Assembly (NCBI RefSeq): GCF_006334925.1
Contig: NZ_VDHJ01000003.1
Span: 248,001 to 312,000 of the forward strand
Direction of reading: 5' to 3'
DNA length: 64,000 nucleotides
DNA from: Corynebacterium tapiri
GTDB taxonomy: Bacteria > Actinomycetota > Actinomycetes > Mycobacteriales > Mycobacteriaceae
Positions 19,143 through 29,400 of this stretch are shown here, one piece after another. A program made the position numbers and the translations under genes. The notes under the pieces are model-generated. The model did no database searches. It saw nothing but the letters and a program-made list of their open reading frames with translations, and was not told the origin of the DNA. Position 1 is the stretch's first letter. Each line of letters begins with the position of its first letter.

Positions 19143-19715
19143 GTGCCGAATTCCCTCATGCACCTAAGACCTGACGAGTTTTTGCTCTTGACTCCTGAGC
19201 TGGTGAAGATCCACCTGGCCGCGATGGATTACCCACCTGGAATTTTTGACTCCCGGCTTCGAGCGTGGCGCTCCGATCGACTTAAGCCTGGATTTCACGC
19301 GGTCGTCGCGACGCACGACTCCGAGGTCCTTGGCGTCGCCTATGGATTTCTCGGTGACCCCGCCTACTGGTGGGATCGGCAGCTTCGACATGCCCTCCGT
19401 GGATTGCCCTCAGCATCACAGCCGAAGATTGACCTGAACGAGGGATACTTCGAAGTCGCAGAAATCCACGTTCACCCCGATTATCAGGGAGCAGGAATCG
19501 GGCGCCGCCTCATCACTGCGCTACTCGACGGCGCCCCTGCTCACCTAGCGCTCCTGTCCACGCCAGAGGTTGCCGGGGAGCACAACGCCGCCTTTGGGTT
19601 GTACCGCTCTTTGGGCTTTTTCGACGTCCTCCGACACCACTATTACGAATCGGATCCTCGAGCCTTCGCCATACTCGGGGCTTGGCTGCCGCTTGCCTCG
19701 TCGTCCGGCTTGTAA
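19143..19715 (+). CDS. GNAT-family N-acetyltransferase
   Basis: A 190-aa protein of the acetyl-CoA-dependent GNAT fold. The acetyl-CoA-binding motif A is visible as VAEIHVHPDYQGAGIGRRL near residues 102-120, and a late motif-B-like segment is GLYRSLGFFDVLRHHYYES. The substrate is unknown. It occupies the position of Rv2170-type GNAT genes in the conserved mraZ-idsA neighbourhood. The GTG at 19143 has a TTCTAT 6 nt upstream and no ribosome site, suggesting a leaderless mRNA; the ATG at 19158 is an alternative. Confidence 0.88.
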   Translation: MPNSLMHLRPDEFLLLTPELVKIHLAAMDYPPGIFDSRLRAWRSDRLKPGFHAVVATHDSEVLGVAYGFLGDPAYWWDRQLRHALRGLPSASQPKIDLNEGYFEVAEIHVHPDYQGAGIGRRLITALLDGAPAHLALLSTPEVAGEHNAAFGLYRSLGFFDVLRHHYYESDPRAFAILGAWLPLASSSGL

Positions 19716-19788
19716 AGTGTGAATCCGATGCGCGAGTTGCTTCGCGCCTTGCAGTTTCCTCTCCGACGTAGAAAAGGTTTTGCCCCCT

Positions 19789-20898
19789 ATGAGTGACGCG
19801 CCCACTTCACCAGACGTCCCGTCACATGTGGCAGACCTTCCAGACGTAGCACGGCGAGTTCTCGCCGATTTTCTTGCTCAGCAGCGCCCTGAGATCGAGG
19901 CCATTGGCGCCCCGGTGACCTACGCGTTTGAACAGCTAGAAACCTTCGTCCTCGGTGGAGGCAAGCGCGTGCGCCCCCTTTACGGGTGGGCGGGATTTGT
20001 CGGAGCTGGTGGACTGCACAATAACGCCGAGGATCCCGCTGCCGTGGTGCGCGCAGTCAGCGCCCTGGAGTTAGTCCAGGCCTGTGCGTTGATTCATGAC
20101 GACATCATCGACCAATCTGACACCCGGCGCGGAAAGCCAACCGTCCACCGCACAGTAGAGCGGCACCACCGCGACCGGAATTTCCTGGGAAGCCCTGGTC
20201 ACTTTGGAGAAGCTGCTGCGATTCTCATTGGCGATCTCGCGCTCGCTTGGGCAGACGACATGATCTCTGACTCAGGGCTGAGTGATGCTGCCCTTCGCCG
20301 CATTCGTCAGCCGTGGCGGGCCATGCGCACCGAGGTCATTGGCGGGCAGCTGCTCGACGTCAGCCTCGAGGCCAGCGGGTCCGAGGACGAAACGTTGTCC
20401 CGCAACGTCAACCTGTACAAGACCGCGGCGTACACCATCGCGCGCCCGTTGCACATCGGAGGCGCAATCGCAGGATGTAGCCCCGAGCTAATCCAGTCCT
20501 ATCTCGGCTTTGGCAAGGACATCGGAGTCGCTTTCCAGCTGCGCGATGATCTGCTTGGCGTCTTTGGCAATCCGTCGGTCACCGGTAAACCGGCGGTAGA
20601 TGACCTGCGCGAGGGAAAGCGCACGGAATTGTTGTCCGTCGCGCTAGCGCAGCTATCCCAGGCTGATCCGGCACTGGCAGAAGAGCTACGCGCAGGGGTG
20701 GGTCGCACCACCGACCCGGAGGAGTTAGCACGCCTGGCTGAGCTCATTACGATCTCCGGCGCACCCAAGATCATGGAGGCTCGCATCAGTGACCTCACCT
20801 CGCGTGGCTTGGAACATCTCAAGGCCGCGCATGTGCCCAGCGAGGTCTACGAGTTGCTCCATGATCTCGCACTCAAGTCGACCCAACGCGTTGCCTAG
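19789..20898 (+). CDS. idsA: Geranylgeranyl-type polyprenyl diphosphate synthase
   Basis: Trans-isoprenyl diphosphate synthase condensing IPP with allylic diphosphates, supplying precursors for prenyl lipids such as menaquinone or polyprenyl phosphates. The ATG at 19789 (MSDAPTSPDV) is preferred over the TTG three codons earlier. The 369 aa contain the first Asp-rich motif DDIIDQSDTRRGKPT, the chain-length region around GGGKRVRP, and the second motif FQLRDDLLGVFGNP (DDxxG, usual in actinobacterial IdsA). It stands directly before mptA, as idsA does in C. glutamicum. Confidence 0.92.
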   Translation: MSDAPTSPDVPSHVADLPDVARRVLADFLAQQRPEIEAIGAPVTYAFEQLETFVLGGGKRVRPLYGWAGFVGAGGLHNNAEDPAAVVRAVSALELVQACALIHDDIIDQSDTRRGKPTVHRTVERHHRDRNFLGSPGHFGEAAAILIGDLALAWADDMISDSGLSDAALRRIRQPWRAMRTEVIGGQLLDVSLEASGSEDETLSRNVNLYKTAAYTIARPLHIGGAIAGCSPELIQSYLGFGKDIGVAFQLRDDLLGVFGNPSVTGKPAVDDLREGKRTELLSVALAQLSQADPALAEELRAGVGRTTDPEELARLAELITISGAPKIMEARISDLTSRGLEHLKAAHVPSEVYELLHDLALKSTQRVA

Positions 20899-20920
20899 CG
20901 CAACTGGGAGTACCGAACAC

Positions 20921-22468
20921 ATGAGTACCCGAGTAAGCACCATCGCAGCCAAGCGAGCGGCTCGTCGTTTTCGGCCAGAGGACTACCTCGACCGCCTCCC
21001 CTCTCCCGCGGCCATCGGGGTAGTTTCTGCGGTCATCCTGGCAATCGGTTCCCATGGTGCCGGAGCCACGCGCAATCGCGGGGGGCTTCTCGAGGCCCTA
21101 AACCTGTCATTCCTGGCCTTCGGCCATGGAGCAGCGGTGATGAACGCGCTGGTCTCGGCGGGCCTCATTGGGATGGTTCTGGCGTGGGTGGTTATCGGGC
21201 GCCGGGTGATCGTCGACAAGCAATACAGCACGCCGCTGCGTCTCCAGCACATCCAACGCGCCCTCGTGCTGTGGTGCGTGCCGCTGCTGGCAGCGGCCCC
21301 GATCCTGTCGCGCGATGTGTACTCCTACCTCATGCAGGGAGCTATGGTGCGCGACGGATTCGATCCGTACAGCGAGGGCGCAGCCGTTAACCCGGGCCCG
21401 TTCCTGCTGGAGGTTTCGCACGACTGGCGTAACACCACCACGCCCTACGGCCCGCTCCATCTGTGGATCGGTGAAGGGGTAACCAAGCTTGTCGGTGAGA
21501 ACGTCAGTGCCGGGGTGATCGCGTACAAGCTCATCTCGGTCCTCGGGTTCTTCGCCATCGCATGGGCGGTGCCCAAGATTGCCGCCCGCCTGGGAGGCGA
21601 TCCGGCCTTGGCGCTGTGGCTCGGTGTGGCTAACCCGGTCATGGTTTTTCACATGGTCGGCGGCATGCACAACGAGTCCATCATGGTGGGGCTGGTGTCC
21701 GTCGGTCTGCTGGCCGCGGTGTATCACCGCTATGTCAGCGCGGTCGCGCTGATTGCCGTGGCAGTTTCTCTCAAGGCCACCGCCGCCATCGCTTTGCCAT
21801 TCGTGGTGTGGATGGTCACGTATCGCTACGCCCCGCACATGCGCCCCTTCGGCCGCCGCGCGTTGGCCTTCGTAGTGTCGGGTGCGCTGGCCCTGATCGA
21901 AACGGTTGCCGTGGTGTGGTTGGTGACGTGGGCTTCGGGGTCGTCATGGGGCTGGCTTTCCGAGATCACCGGAAACTCCAAGGTGATTAACCCCTTGGCG
22001 GCGCCCACGCTGCTGACGGAACTGATCACCCCGTTTATTCAGCTTTTCGACCCCACCTTCGAATACAACGTGGTTCTCCAAGCCCTGCGACCGATCTTCT
22101 CGGTCCTGATGCTGCTCGGTCTCGTTGCCTGCTGGTGGTTCTTCCGAGGGGGCGGCAAGCATGCTCTGGCGGGTACGGCGGCTGCGTACCAGACGGCCTT
22201 CGTGCTCAGTTCAGTCACGCTGCCGTGGTACTACGCATCCGTGATCTCTCTGCTGGGCACCTTTCGCCCGCCGCTGTGGCTGTGCAAGCTCGGTGTGGGT
22301 GCGTCCATCGTTGTGGCGCTCGCTTTTAGCGGCAGCGGAAATCATCAGCTCTACAACGTCCCCTGGATGGCGGGCGTGATTATCGCGGCCTGGCTGCTGA
22401 CGGTTTACGTCTTCCCCCTCGACGCAGAGAACCGTCCGGGCCTCGCCGGACAACGCCGGGAGGACTAA
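20921..22468 (+). CDS. mptA: Alpha-(1->6)-mannopyranosyltransferase (GT-C)
   Basis: Membrane GT-C enzyme that extends the alpha-1,6-mannan core of lipomannan and lipoarabinomannan using polyprenyl-phosphate mannose. The start MSTRVSTIAAKRAARRF has GGGAG 11 nt upstream; the longer open frame overlaps idsA and is not used. The 515 aa have 12 or more hydrophobic helices. An extracytoplasmic loop with LSRDVYSYLMQG after the second or third helix fits the catalytic Asp of the family. It lies 22 bp after idsA. The TAA overlaps the converging stop of the next gene by 4 bp. Confidence 0.92.
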   Translation: MSTRVSTIAAKRAARRFRPEDYLDRLPSPAAIGVVSAVILAIGSHGAGATRNRGGLLEALNLSFLAFGHGAAVMNALVSAGLIGMVLAWVVIGRRVIVDKQYSTPLRLQHIQRALVLWCVPLLAAAPILSRDVYSYLMQGAMVRDGFDPYSEGAAVNPGPFLLEVSHDWRNTTTPYGPLHLWIGEGVTKLVGENVSAGVIAYKLISVLGFFAIAWAVPKIAARLGGDPALALWLGVANPVMVFHMVGGMHNESIMVGLVSVGLLAAVYHRYVSAVALIAVAVSLKATAAIALPFVVWMVTYRYAPHMRPFGRRALAFVVSGALALIETVAVVWLVTWASGSSWGWLSEITGNSKVINPLAAPTLLTELITPFIQLFDPTFEYNVVLQALRPIFSVLMLLGLVACWWFFRGGGKHALAGTAAAYQTAFVLSSVTLPWYYASVISLLGTFRPPLWLCKLGVGASIVVALAFSGSGNHQLYNVPWMAGVIIAAWLLTVYVFPLDAENRPGLAGQRRED

Positions 22469-22839
22469 AAGGCCATCGCCTGGGCGCGGCGGATGACTTC
22501 GCGCGCGCCGTGGCCGTGCAGCGCATCGACCGGTCGTCCGGGCAGGCTGTCGTCGGGTGTGAAGAAGTACGTGAGGATCTCCTCATCGTCGTATCCCCCG
22601 TCGACCAGGACGCTGATTGCGCTGGCGACGAACTTGTTCAGCTCGAGGCCGTCGTCGAGAAGCGCCTCCGGAACGACCTTTCTGCCGTCTACCTTCAGCG
22701 CGACCAGCTTGTGCTCCTTGAGCAGGTCGCCCACCTTGGTTACCGGAACGCCCAGGCGTTCGCCCACCGCAGCCAGCGGCAGGAGCGTTTCTTCGGCGAG
22801 AACATTCATCAACTCATCGTGCTTAGTCACGCACCCCAT
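22465..22839 (-). CDS. Rv2175c-family winged-helix DNA-binding protein
   Basis: A small protein (about 124 aa from the ATG at 22839, 121 aa from the GTG at 22830) of the Rv2175c family. The N-terminal segment LAAVGERLGVPVTKVGDLL looks like a winged helix-turn-helix; the C-terminal helical part ends GYDDEEILTYFFTPDD. In mycobacteria Rv2175c is a DNA-binding substrate of the kinase PknL. Here too it is divergent from pknL, 37 bp away, so a kinase-regulator pair is likely. The start choice is uncertain because both ribosome sites are weak. Confidence 0.82.
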   Translation of the reverse strand: MGCVTKHDELMNVLAEETLLPLAAVGERLGVPVTKVGDLLKEHKLVALKVDGRKVVPEALLDDGLELNKFVASAISVLVDGGYDDEEILTYFFTPDDSLPGRPVDALHGHGAREVIRRAQAMAF

Positions 22840-22863
22840 CGTAGGCGGTCGCCGAAAGTGCGC

Positions 22864-22869
22864 CATACT
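22864..22869 (+). promoter_or_regulatory. -10 element for a leaderless pknL transcript
   Basis: CATACT ends exactly 7 nt before the pknL ATG, and no Shine-Dalgarno sequence is present. Transcription would therefore begin at the A of the start codon, the usual arrangement of leaderless actinobacterial mRNAs. Confidence 0.55.
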
Positions 22870-22876
22870 GGCATAT

Positions 22877-24190
22877 ATGACGCAACTATCCGTGGGAGAT
22901 GTCCTCGAGGGCCGCTACCGTATCGATCACCCGATCGCCCGGGGTGGCATGGCCACGGTCTACCGCTGCGTCGATATGCGCTTAGGGCGCGCCGTGGCTG
23001 CGAAAGTGATGCACGAGCGCTTCACCGACGACGCCTCCTCGCGGATTCGTTTCCGACGTGAGGCTCGCGCAATGGCGCAGCTGTCGCACCCGAATCTGGT
23101 TAGCGTCTACGACTTCTCGTCCGACGACTCGGGCTTGTTCCTCATCATGGAGCTGATCACAGGCGGAACACTGCGCGAGCTTTTGGCCGAGCGCGGTCCC
23201 ATGCCTCCACACGCCGCCACGGCTGTGATGAGGGCGGTTCTGACCGGCTTGAGCGTTGCGCACACCAAGGACATGGTGCATCGCGACATCAAGCCCGACA
23301 ACATCCTTATCGACAGCGATCATCGTGTGAAGGTCGCAGACTTTGGCCTGGTGCGAGCTTCCGCTGCAGCAACCCATTCCACCAACGAGATCGTGGGAAC
23401 GGTTGCCTACCTCTCCCCTGAGCAGGTCGATGGTTCCGCAATCACTCCCGCTTCCGATGTGTACTCGGCGGGCATCGTTCTTTTCGAGCTCCTGACCGGC
23501 CAGACCCCTTTCCGTGGGGATACTCCCCTGGCCCATGCCTATGCGCGCATCCAGCGAGACGTGCCCTCGCCGAGTTCGCTTATCGACGGTGTTCCCAACC
23601 TGTTTAATGAGTTAGTCTCCACCGCCACCGCCCGCGATCCTCGCGATCGCTTCGCGGATGCCGGCGAATTCCTTGCCGCGCTCGACGACGTCGCCGCCGA
23701 GCTGGCTCTTCCAGCCTTTACCGTTCCGGCTCCTCGTAACGCTGCCGCCCACCGCGCAGCGGCCGTGCCCACGGATATGACCAGCATCATCGAGACCACC
23801 CACCTGCCCGCCCAGAACAAGGCCGAGAGCCCGGAGCCCTCTCCCCGCCCAGATTCCGAACCAGCAACATACGTCATCGCGGATCGCGAGCCGGAAACTC
23901 TGCTTCATCAACCTGCCGCCGTTCCCCCGGTCAATCCCGTTCCGGCACCCGCCCCTGCACCGGCACCCGCCCCTGCTCCGGTGCCTGCCCCGAGCAGGAC
24001 GCCCGAGCGTGCTCAGCCGCCCCTCGACCCTCATGAGAGGACACCGCTGACCAATCGCTCTCCGATCTCCTTAGCCGTCGGGTTGATAGCCATCGCGTTG
24101 CTGGTTGCTGCGGTAGCGATCGGCGGCTGGTGGTTCGGCTCGGGCCAATACGGAGTCATACCGCCGTACCTCTGGGCGCCCGCCGGTTAG
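22877..24190 (+). CDS. pknL: Transmembrane Ser/Thr protein kinase PknL
   Basis: Hanks-type receptor-like kinase linked to cell envelope and division control. The start MTQLSVGDVLEGRYRI opens the kinase domain directly. The 437 aa show the Gly-rich loop ARGGMATVY (21-29), Lys43, catalytic HRD (135-137), DFG (155-157) and APE-like SPEQ (180-183). A Pro/Ala repeat linker is at about 345-370 and one membrane helix at about 397-418. Only some 18 residues follow outside, so no PASTA sensor is present, as in short PknL forms. Its stop overlaps the converging DUF1648 gene by 4 bp. The Rv2175c-like neighbour is its probable substrate. Confidence 0.93.
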   Translation: MTQLSVGDVLEGRYRIDHPIARGGMATVYRCVDMRLGRAVAAKVMHERFTDDASSRIRFRREARAMAQLSHPNLVSVYDFSSDDSGLFLIMELITGGTLRELLAERGPMPPHAATAVMRAVLTGLSVAHTKDMVHRDIKPDNILIDSDHRVKVADFGLVRASAAATHSTNEIVGTVAYLSPEQVDGSAITPASDVYSAGIVLFELLTGQTPFRGDTPLAHAYARIQRDVPSPSSLIDGVPNLFNELVSTATARDPRDRFADAGEFLAALDDVAAELALPAFTVPAPRNAAAHRAAAVPTDMTSIIETTHLPAQNKAESPEPSPRPDSEPATYVIADREPETLLHQPAAVPPVNPVPAPAPAPAPAPAPVPAPSRTPERAQPPLDPHERTPLTNRSPISLAVGLIAIALLVAAVAIGGWWFGSGQYGVIPPYLWAPAG

Positions 24191-24882
24191 GCCGCCCAGA
24201 AGGACTGGCCGAACACAACCACCATCGCAATCAGCATGACCGCCACAAAGCCGTACACGATGGCCTTTCCTCCCCGGGTTGCCACGTTCGGCTGGTAGTT
24301 GGCACCCAGCTCGTCGGAAACCATGACCCGAGAATCGTTCGGGTCGTAATACAACAAGCCATAGAGCATGCGCGGCTCGCCTTCTTGGCGCGGATACGCG
24401 CGGTCCGCATTCTTGTGAGCCTGCGCCATGCCCACAAAGATCGATGCGCAGGCCGCGAAGATGCCCAGCAGGATAAGCCACCCGGGTATGTTCCACCCCA
24501 AGGTAGCGGCAGGAACCGCCAGGCCCAGGACCAGGCTGAGCAGGAACCCCGAGCTGAGAAGCGCGTTGGCCTGCCCCTTCAGCGCGACCTTGTGCCGCAG
24601 CTTAGCCCGGGTGTTGGCCTCGCCTACCTCAGAGCCGACGGCGCGGATCAGCCCAGCTGAACCGGCGAAGACCACAGTCAGAATTCCCGGCCCCAGGAGG
24701 ATCTGCACCAGCCAGTTGGTCAACGTCTTGGTACTCCACGCATCCGCGTTGCCCGCGGCATCAAAGTGCGTGGGAATGGGATCGGGAACGGCCCCGAACG
24801 TGGCAAATCCCCCGGCAACCAGCACACCCAGCAGAAGGGCGTGGCCAACAAGGGAAACGTGCCAGGGGATTCGCGCGAGCAT
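24187..24882 (-). CDS. DUF1648-domain membrane protein
   Basis: Membrane protein with an N-terminal DUF1648 segment (DPIPTHFDAAGNADAW) as found in SdpI-like proteins. From the ATG at 24882 it has 231 aa with five or six hydrophobic helices. A late soluble segment carries YDPNDSRVMV, resembling the DUF5808/YhfC-like tail of such proteins. The start lies 4 nt after the aroG stop, so the two genes are probably cotranscribed and coupled. The function is unknown. Confidence 0.75.
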   Translation of the reverse strand: MLARIPWHVSLVGHALLLGVLVAGGFATFGAVPDPIPTHFDAAGNADAWSTKTLTNWLVQILLGPGILTVVFAGSAGLIRAVGSEVGEANTRAKLRHKVALKGQANALLSSGFLLSLVLGLAVPAATLGWNIPGWLILLGIFAACASIFVGMAQAHKNADRAYPRQEGEPRMLYGLLYYDPNDSRVMVSDELGANYQPNVATRGGKAIVYGFVAVMLIAMVVVFGQSFWAA

Positions 24883-24886
24883 AGCG

Positions 24887-26299
<1,413 letters not shown>

Positions 26300-26306
26300 T
26301 TAGACA

Positions 26307-26819
26307 CTAGAGGCCGCGGACCCGGTTATCCCTTCCAAGTGGCATCACCTGAGTGATGGCGCGGAACTTAGCCAGGTTGTGTCGAGCGTCGACAAGCGCA
26401 TCATGAACCCCGCGCGGTGTCGCCGGAAGATGGGGCTTACCCGCCAGGATCCACAACTGCTTCAACTCGTTGGTGTAGCGCGGCAAGCGGGAGGGCAGGC
26501 CGGTCATATCACCGAAGAGCTGCGCAAATACAACGTGGTCATAGGCTCCGACCCACGCCCACAGATCGATTGGCCCCGAACCCTGACTTAAAAAGTCCAC
26601 GACCTCATCACGAATGACCGAACGTGACTTCCACTCCGAACTGTGCGGACTGGGCAGCTGGTTGAGCACGTGCTCGTGAACCCAAGGGCCTGCCTTGGTT
26701 GAATCAAAATCCGTAGAGACGGCGTAGTACTCTCGCCCATCCTCGGCCACAATGCCGATCGAGACCAGCTCGATCGTGCGTCCATCCTCGATGAACTCTG
26801 TGTCGTAGAAATACCGCAC
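26307..26819 (-). CDS. DEDDh-type 3'-5' exoribonuclease (Rv2179c family)
   Basis: Small RNase T/DnaQ-fold 3' exoribonuclease like mycobacterial Rv2179c. The start is the GTG giving VRYFYDTEFIEDG, with GGAAAGGG 5 nt upstream. This gives 170 aa, close to the family length; the longer open frame overlaps the divergent gene's promoter. Catalytic acidic residues are visible in DTEF (first Asp/Glu pair), WVGAYDHVVF (central Asp) and HDALVDARHNL (His and last Asp). It follows aroG's promoter side and is transcribed away from the mannosyltransferase gene. Confidence 0.88.
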   Translation of the reverse strand: MRYFYDTEFIEDGRTIELVSIGIVAEDGREYYAVSTDFDSTKAGPWVHEHVLNQLPSPHSSEWKSRSVIRDEVVDFLSQGSGPIDLWAWVGAYDHVVFAQLFGDMTGLPSRLPRYTNELKQLWILAGKPHLPATPRGVHDALVDARHNLAKFRAITQVMPLGRDNRVRGL

Positions 26820-26911
26820 GGGACCCTTTCCGGACGCCAACGCCAAACGCTGGTTTTCAGCGTAGCGCCTTGGATAAAACGGCAATCGTGGAGGGTTAAA
26901 CTTTGCTCTTT

Positions 26912-28129
26912 GTGAGCACCCGTCCAAGCCTGTTTCCCGTGTCCCTCCCGACGTGGCTGCACCAACGCCGATTCACACCCCTCCCGGTGTGTCTGGCGCT
27001 GGCGATCGTGGGGTATTGGCTTATCGACGTCCCCGGTAACCTGGCACCCGCCTATCACCTGGACACCGACGTGTACCGCCATGGGGCGCAGGCCTTTGTC
27101 GACGGGGCGGACCTGTACTCGCTCAACTTTGAGCTGCCGACGGCCACTCTGCCTTTTACCTATCCCCCGTTTGCTGCCCTGTTGTTTGTGCCTATGACCT
27201 GGATGTCGCTCGGGATAGCCGGGTTAGTGCTGAGTGTGTCATCGCTAGCGTGCCTGTGGTGGGTATTGCGTTTGTGCTGCCAGCTTGCCGGGGTTTCCCG
27301 CCCGGGAATACTCGCTGCCTGGTTATTGCCGGTTTTTACGGCCTGCGAGCCGGTCGTGGACACGATCTCCTTTGGGCAAATCAACCTGATTTTGCTGGCC
27401 TTGGTGGCTACCGATGTGCTGTGGATCAGCGGACGCCGGCACTGGATGCGCGGAGTGTGCAGCGGCCTTGCCGCGGCGATCAAGCTCACCCCGGCAGTCT
27501 TTGTGCTCAGCTTCGTAGTTGAACGCGACCGGTGTGCTCTTGCCCGCTTGGTCCTGGCTGCCCTGGGTGCAACTGCGCTGGCGGCACTGGTTGCACCGCA
27601 GATCTCGCTGGATTACTTCCTGCACACACTCACGGAGACCTCGCGAATCGGCAGCCAAGAATATGCCACCAACCAGTCCATCTCGGGTGTTTTGGCCAGG
27701 CTCGGCCAACCAGCTACAGGATTGGCATGGTTAACGATTGCTGGAGCATCCGGGGTGCTGGCTTTACTTGCCGCCTGGCGCGTCCGGCACTACCCGCTGG
27801 CCTCGCTAGCCTGCATCTCGTGCATTGCCTTGCTGTGTTCGCCGATTTCTTGGTCCCATCACTGGGTCTGGGGCGTGGTCCTCGTTATGGCCTGCATCGT
27901 TGCCAATCAGCGTGTGACCCAACTCGGTGGCCTCGCATTGTGGCTGTTGTTCTTAATTGCACCGCACCGGTTTGTCCCACGTGGCGCAGGCGCAGAGCTG
28001 GGGTGGTCCTTCTGGCAGCACCTGGTGGGCAACGCTTACGTGCTGGCCGCCATCGCGTTTTTGGTGGTTGCGGCAGTAGTCCCCCGGGCCTTCTACGCGC
28101 GAGTGGGGCGTGATTCAGCCCGCCGCTAG
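26912..28129 (+). CDS. mptC: GT87-family alpha-(1->2)-mannosyltransferase
   Basis: Polytopic GT-C (GT87/DUF2029) enzyme; the family adds alpha-1,2-mannose branches to lipomannan in Corynebacterineae. The segment DTDVYRHGAQAFVDGADLY after the first helix has the catalytic-Asp style of GT87, and ISFGQINLILLALV and SPISWSHHWVW are family motifs. The GTG at 26912 is chosen because TAAACT lies 9 nt before it and no ribosome site is seen; a TTG three codons upstream would also read. It has 405 aa and about ten helices. The stop overlaps the converging gene by 4 bp. Confidence 0.87.
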   Translation: MSTRPSLFPVSLPTWLHQRRFTPLPVCLALAIVGYWLIDVPGNLAPAYHLDTDVYRHGAQAFVDGADLYSLNFELPTATLPFTYPPFAALLFVPMTWMSLGIAGLVLSVSSLACLWWVLRLCCQLAGVSRPGILAAWLLPVFTACEPVVDTISFGQINLILLALVATDVLWISGRRHWMRGVCSGLAAAIKLTPAVFVLSFVVERDRCALARLVLAALGATALAALVAPQISLDYFLHTLTETSRIGSQEYATNQSISGVLARLGQPATGLAWLTIAGASGVLALLAAWRVRHYPLASLACISCIALLCSPISWSHHWVWGVVLVMACIVANQRVTQLGGLALWLLFLIAPHRFVPRGAGAELGWSFWQHLVGNAYVLAAIAFLVVAAVVPRAFYARVGRDSARR

Positions 28130-29319
28130 GTGCGCAGTGCCTGCTGTACGTCGTTATCACGCTGCGCCTGCGTGGCGCTGACCTTGTTGCCCCAGCGGTT
28201 CCGCCGCGGGCGGCGCATCAGCTTCACACCCGTGAGGTTGTAAATGGCTGGTGGCATGACCAACCAACCAACCACCGGAACCTTGGACAATGCCCACAGA
28301 ACCATTCCGCCGAGCAGAGCAACGAGTACGCACATGCTTACCCAGAAGTTTGTGGAGGCAACCCAATGCCCCGGCGAGGAATCGACCGGAACCTGTAGGC
28401 GGTACTGGGTGAAGTTATAGAACACCGTCAGAGCAATGGGGTGCCCCAAATAGATGGGAAGCGTATGGCGCCCCAGCACCCGCAGGCCCGGCGAGATGAG
28501 CGGGATCTTAGAGATCAACACCGCGATGGTGATGCCGGCCGGCAGCATGAGAAAATGCAAGGCTAGGCGAACGTAGAGCTCGATCTCGGGATTGGTGAGC
28601 TGGTCAAGTCCGTAGAGCGGCCAACCAACAGTAAATTGGTGCTCGGCACTTGATACCGCCCACCAGTGCCGCAGCCCCACCCCGGCGGCGTAAAGCGCCC
28701 CCGATGCCAAAAGAAACACGGGGTGCAGGCAGCGGTCGGCAAACCGTCGTGTCTCATCGCGAAAGAAGGCACCGGCCAGGAACACCGGCAGGTAGAGCAC
28801 GAACTTGCCCGCCACGTGGTACTCCAGGTGGAACGGAAGCAGGAACACCGGGGTCAGCGAGATCGCCATGACGGCCCAACGGTTTAGCTTGCGCAGCGCC
28901 CACAAGCACAACGTAAAAAGCATGAGGGCGTGGAGAAACCACGCCATGTTGATGCCAAAAAGCAAAGAATGTCCAACCGCTTTGGCAGACATGAATTCCC
29001 CATCGCGAGCAGCGATATTCTCCATCCCCTTGGTGTAATGCTCGATAGGGACCCACACCAGGTAAGGGATCAAGAAAAACCAGAGGCGTCGGGCAAACAG
29101 CTCTCGCAGGTCAAAGCGAAAAACCTTGGCCCCGAAGAATCCAGAGATGAAAAAGAACAAGGGCATACGCAGCGGATCGAGCCAGGCGTTAATCTCAGCT
29201 GCGTTGGTGAGCGCCCCCTCGGGGACCGCAATGGTGACGTGGAGGATGACCACGCCGATGATGGAGATCCCCTTGGCTACGTCTGGCCAGGCCATGCGTG
29301 TGCGAGGCCTAGAGGACAT
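28126..29319 (-). CDS. Acyltransferase-3 family membrane protein
   Basis: A 397-aa integral membrane O-acyltransferase-like protein. The N-terminus WPDVAKGISIIGVVILHV has the family's conserved first helix and catalytic-type His; LRMPLFFFISGFF is the second motif. About ten helices and a basic C-terminal tail are visible. Such proteins acetylate or otherwise acylate glycans or lipids; the mannan-modifying neighbours suggest an envelope glycan, but the substrate is unknown. AAGGAG lies 14 nt before the ATG. Confidence 0.85.
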   Translation of the reverse strand: MSSRPRTRMAWPDVAKGISIIGVVILHVTIAVPEGALTNAAEINAWLDPLRMPLFFFISGFFGAKVFRFDLRELFARRLWFFLIPYLVWVPIEHYTKGMENIAARDGEFMSAKAVGHSLLFGINMAWFLHALMLFTLCLWALRKLNRWAVMAISLTPVFLLPFHLEYHVAGKFVLYLPVFLAGAFFRDETRRFADRCLHPVFLLASGALYAAGVGLRHWWAVSSAEHQFTVGWPLYGLDQLTNPEIELYVRLALHFLMLPAGITIAVLISKIPLISPGLRVLGRHTLPIYLGHPIALTVFYNFTQYRLQVPVDSSPGHWVASTNFWVSMCVLVALLGGMVLWALSKVPVVGWLVMPPAIYNLTGVKLMRRPRRNRWGNKVSATQAQRDNDVQQALRT

Positions 29320-29400
29320 AGCGTAGTTTACTCCTTGTTGTACGCCTATGTAGGCAGCGACGCCTCCACGGACCCAGTGGAAATGGAAAACAGATAAAGG

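Noticed and set aside
18597..19715. HEPN plus GNAT as a toxin-antitoxin module
   Set aside because: The genes are divergent, not an operon; the HEPN protein lacks the RxxxxH motif, and both belong to a conserved actinobacterial neighbourhood. Only the LexA-like box is kept as notable.
23934..24000. Tandem DNA repeat in pknL
   Set aside because: It is an ordinary Pro/Ala-coding linker between the kinase domain and the membrane helix.
26820..26927. Longer N-terminus for the Rv2179c-like exoribonuclease
   Set aside because: The extension lacks family similarity and overlaps the divergent mptC promoter, while the GTG at 26819 has a good ribosome site and gives the family length.
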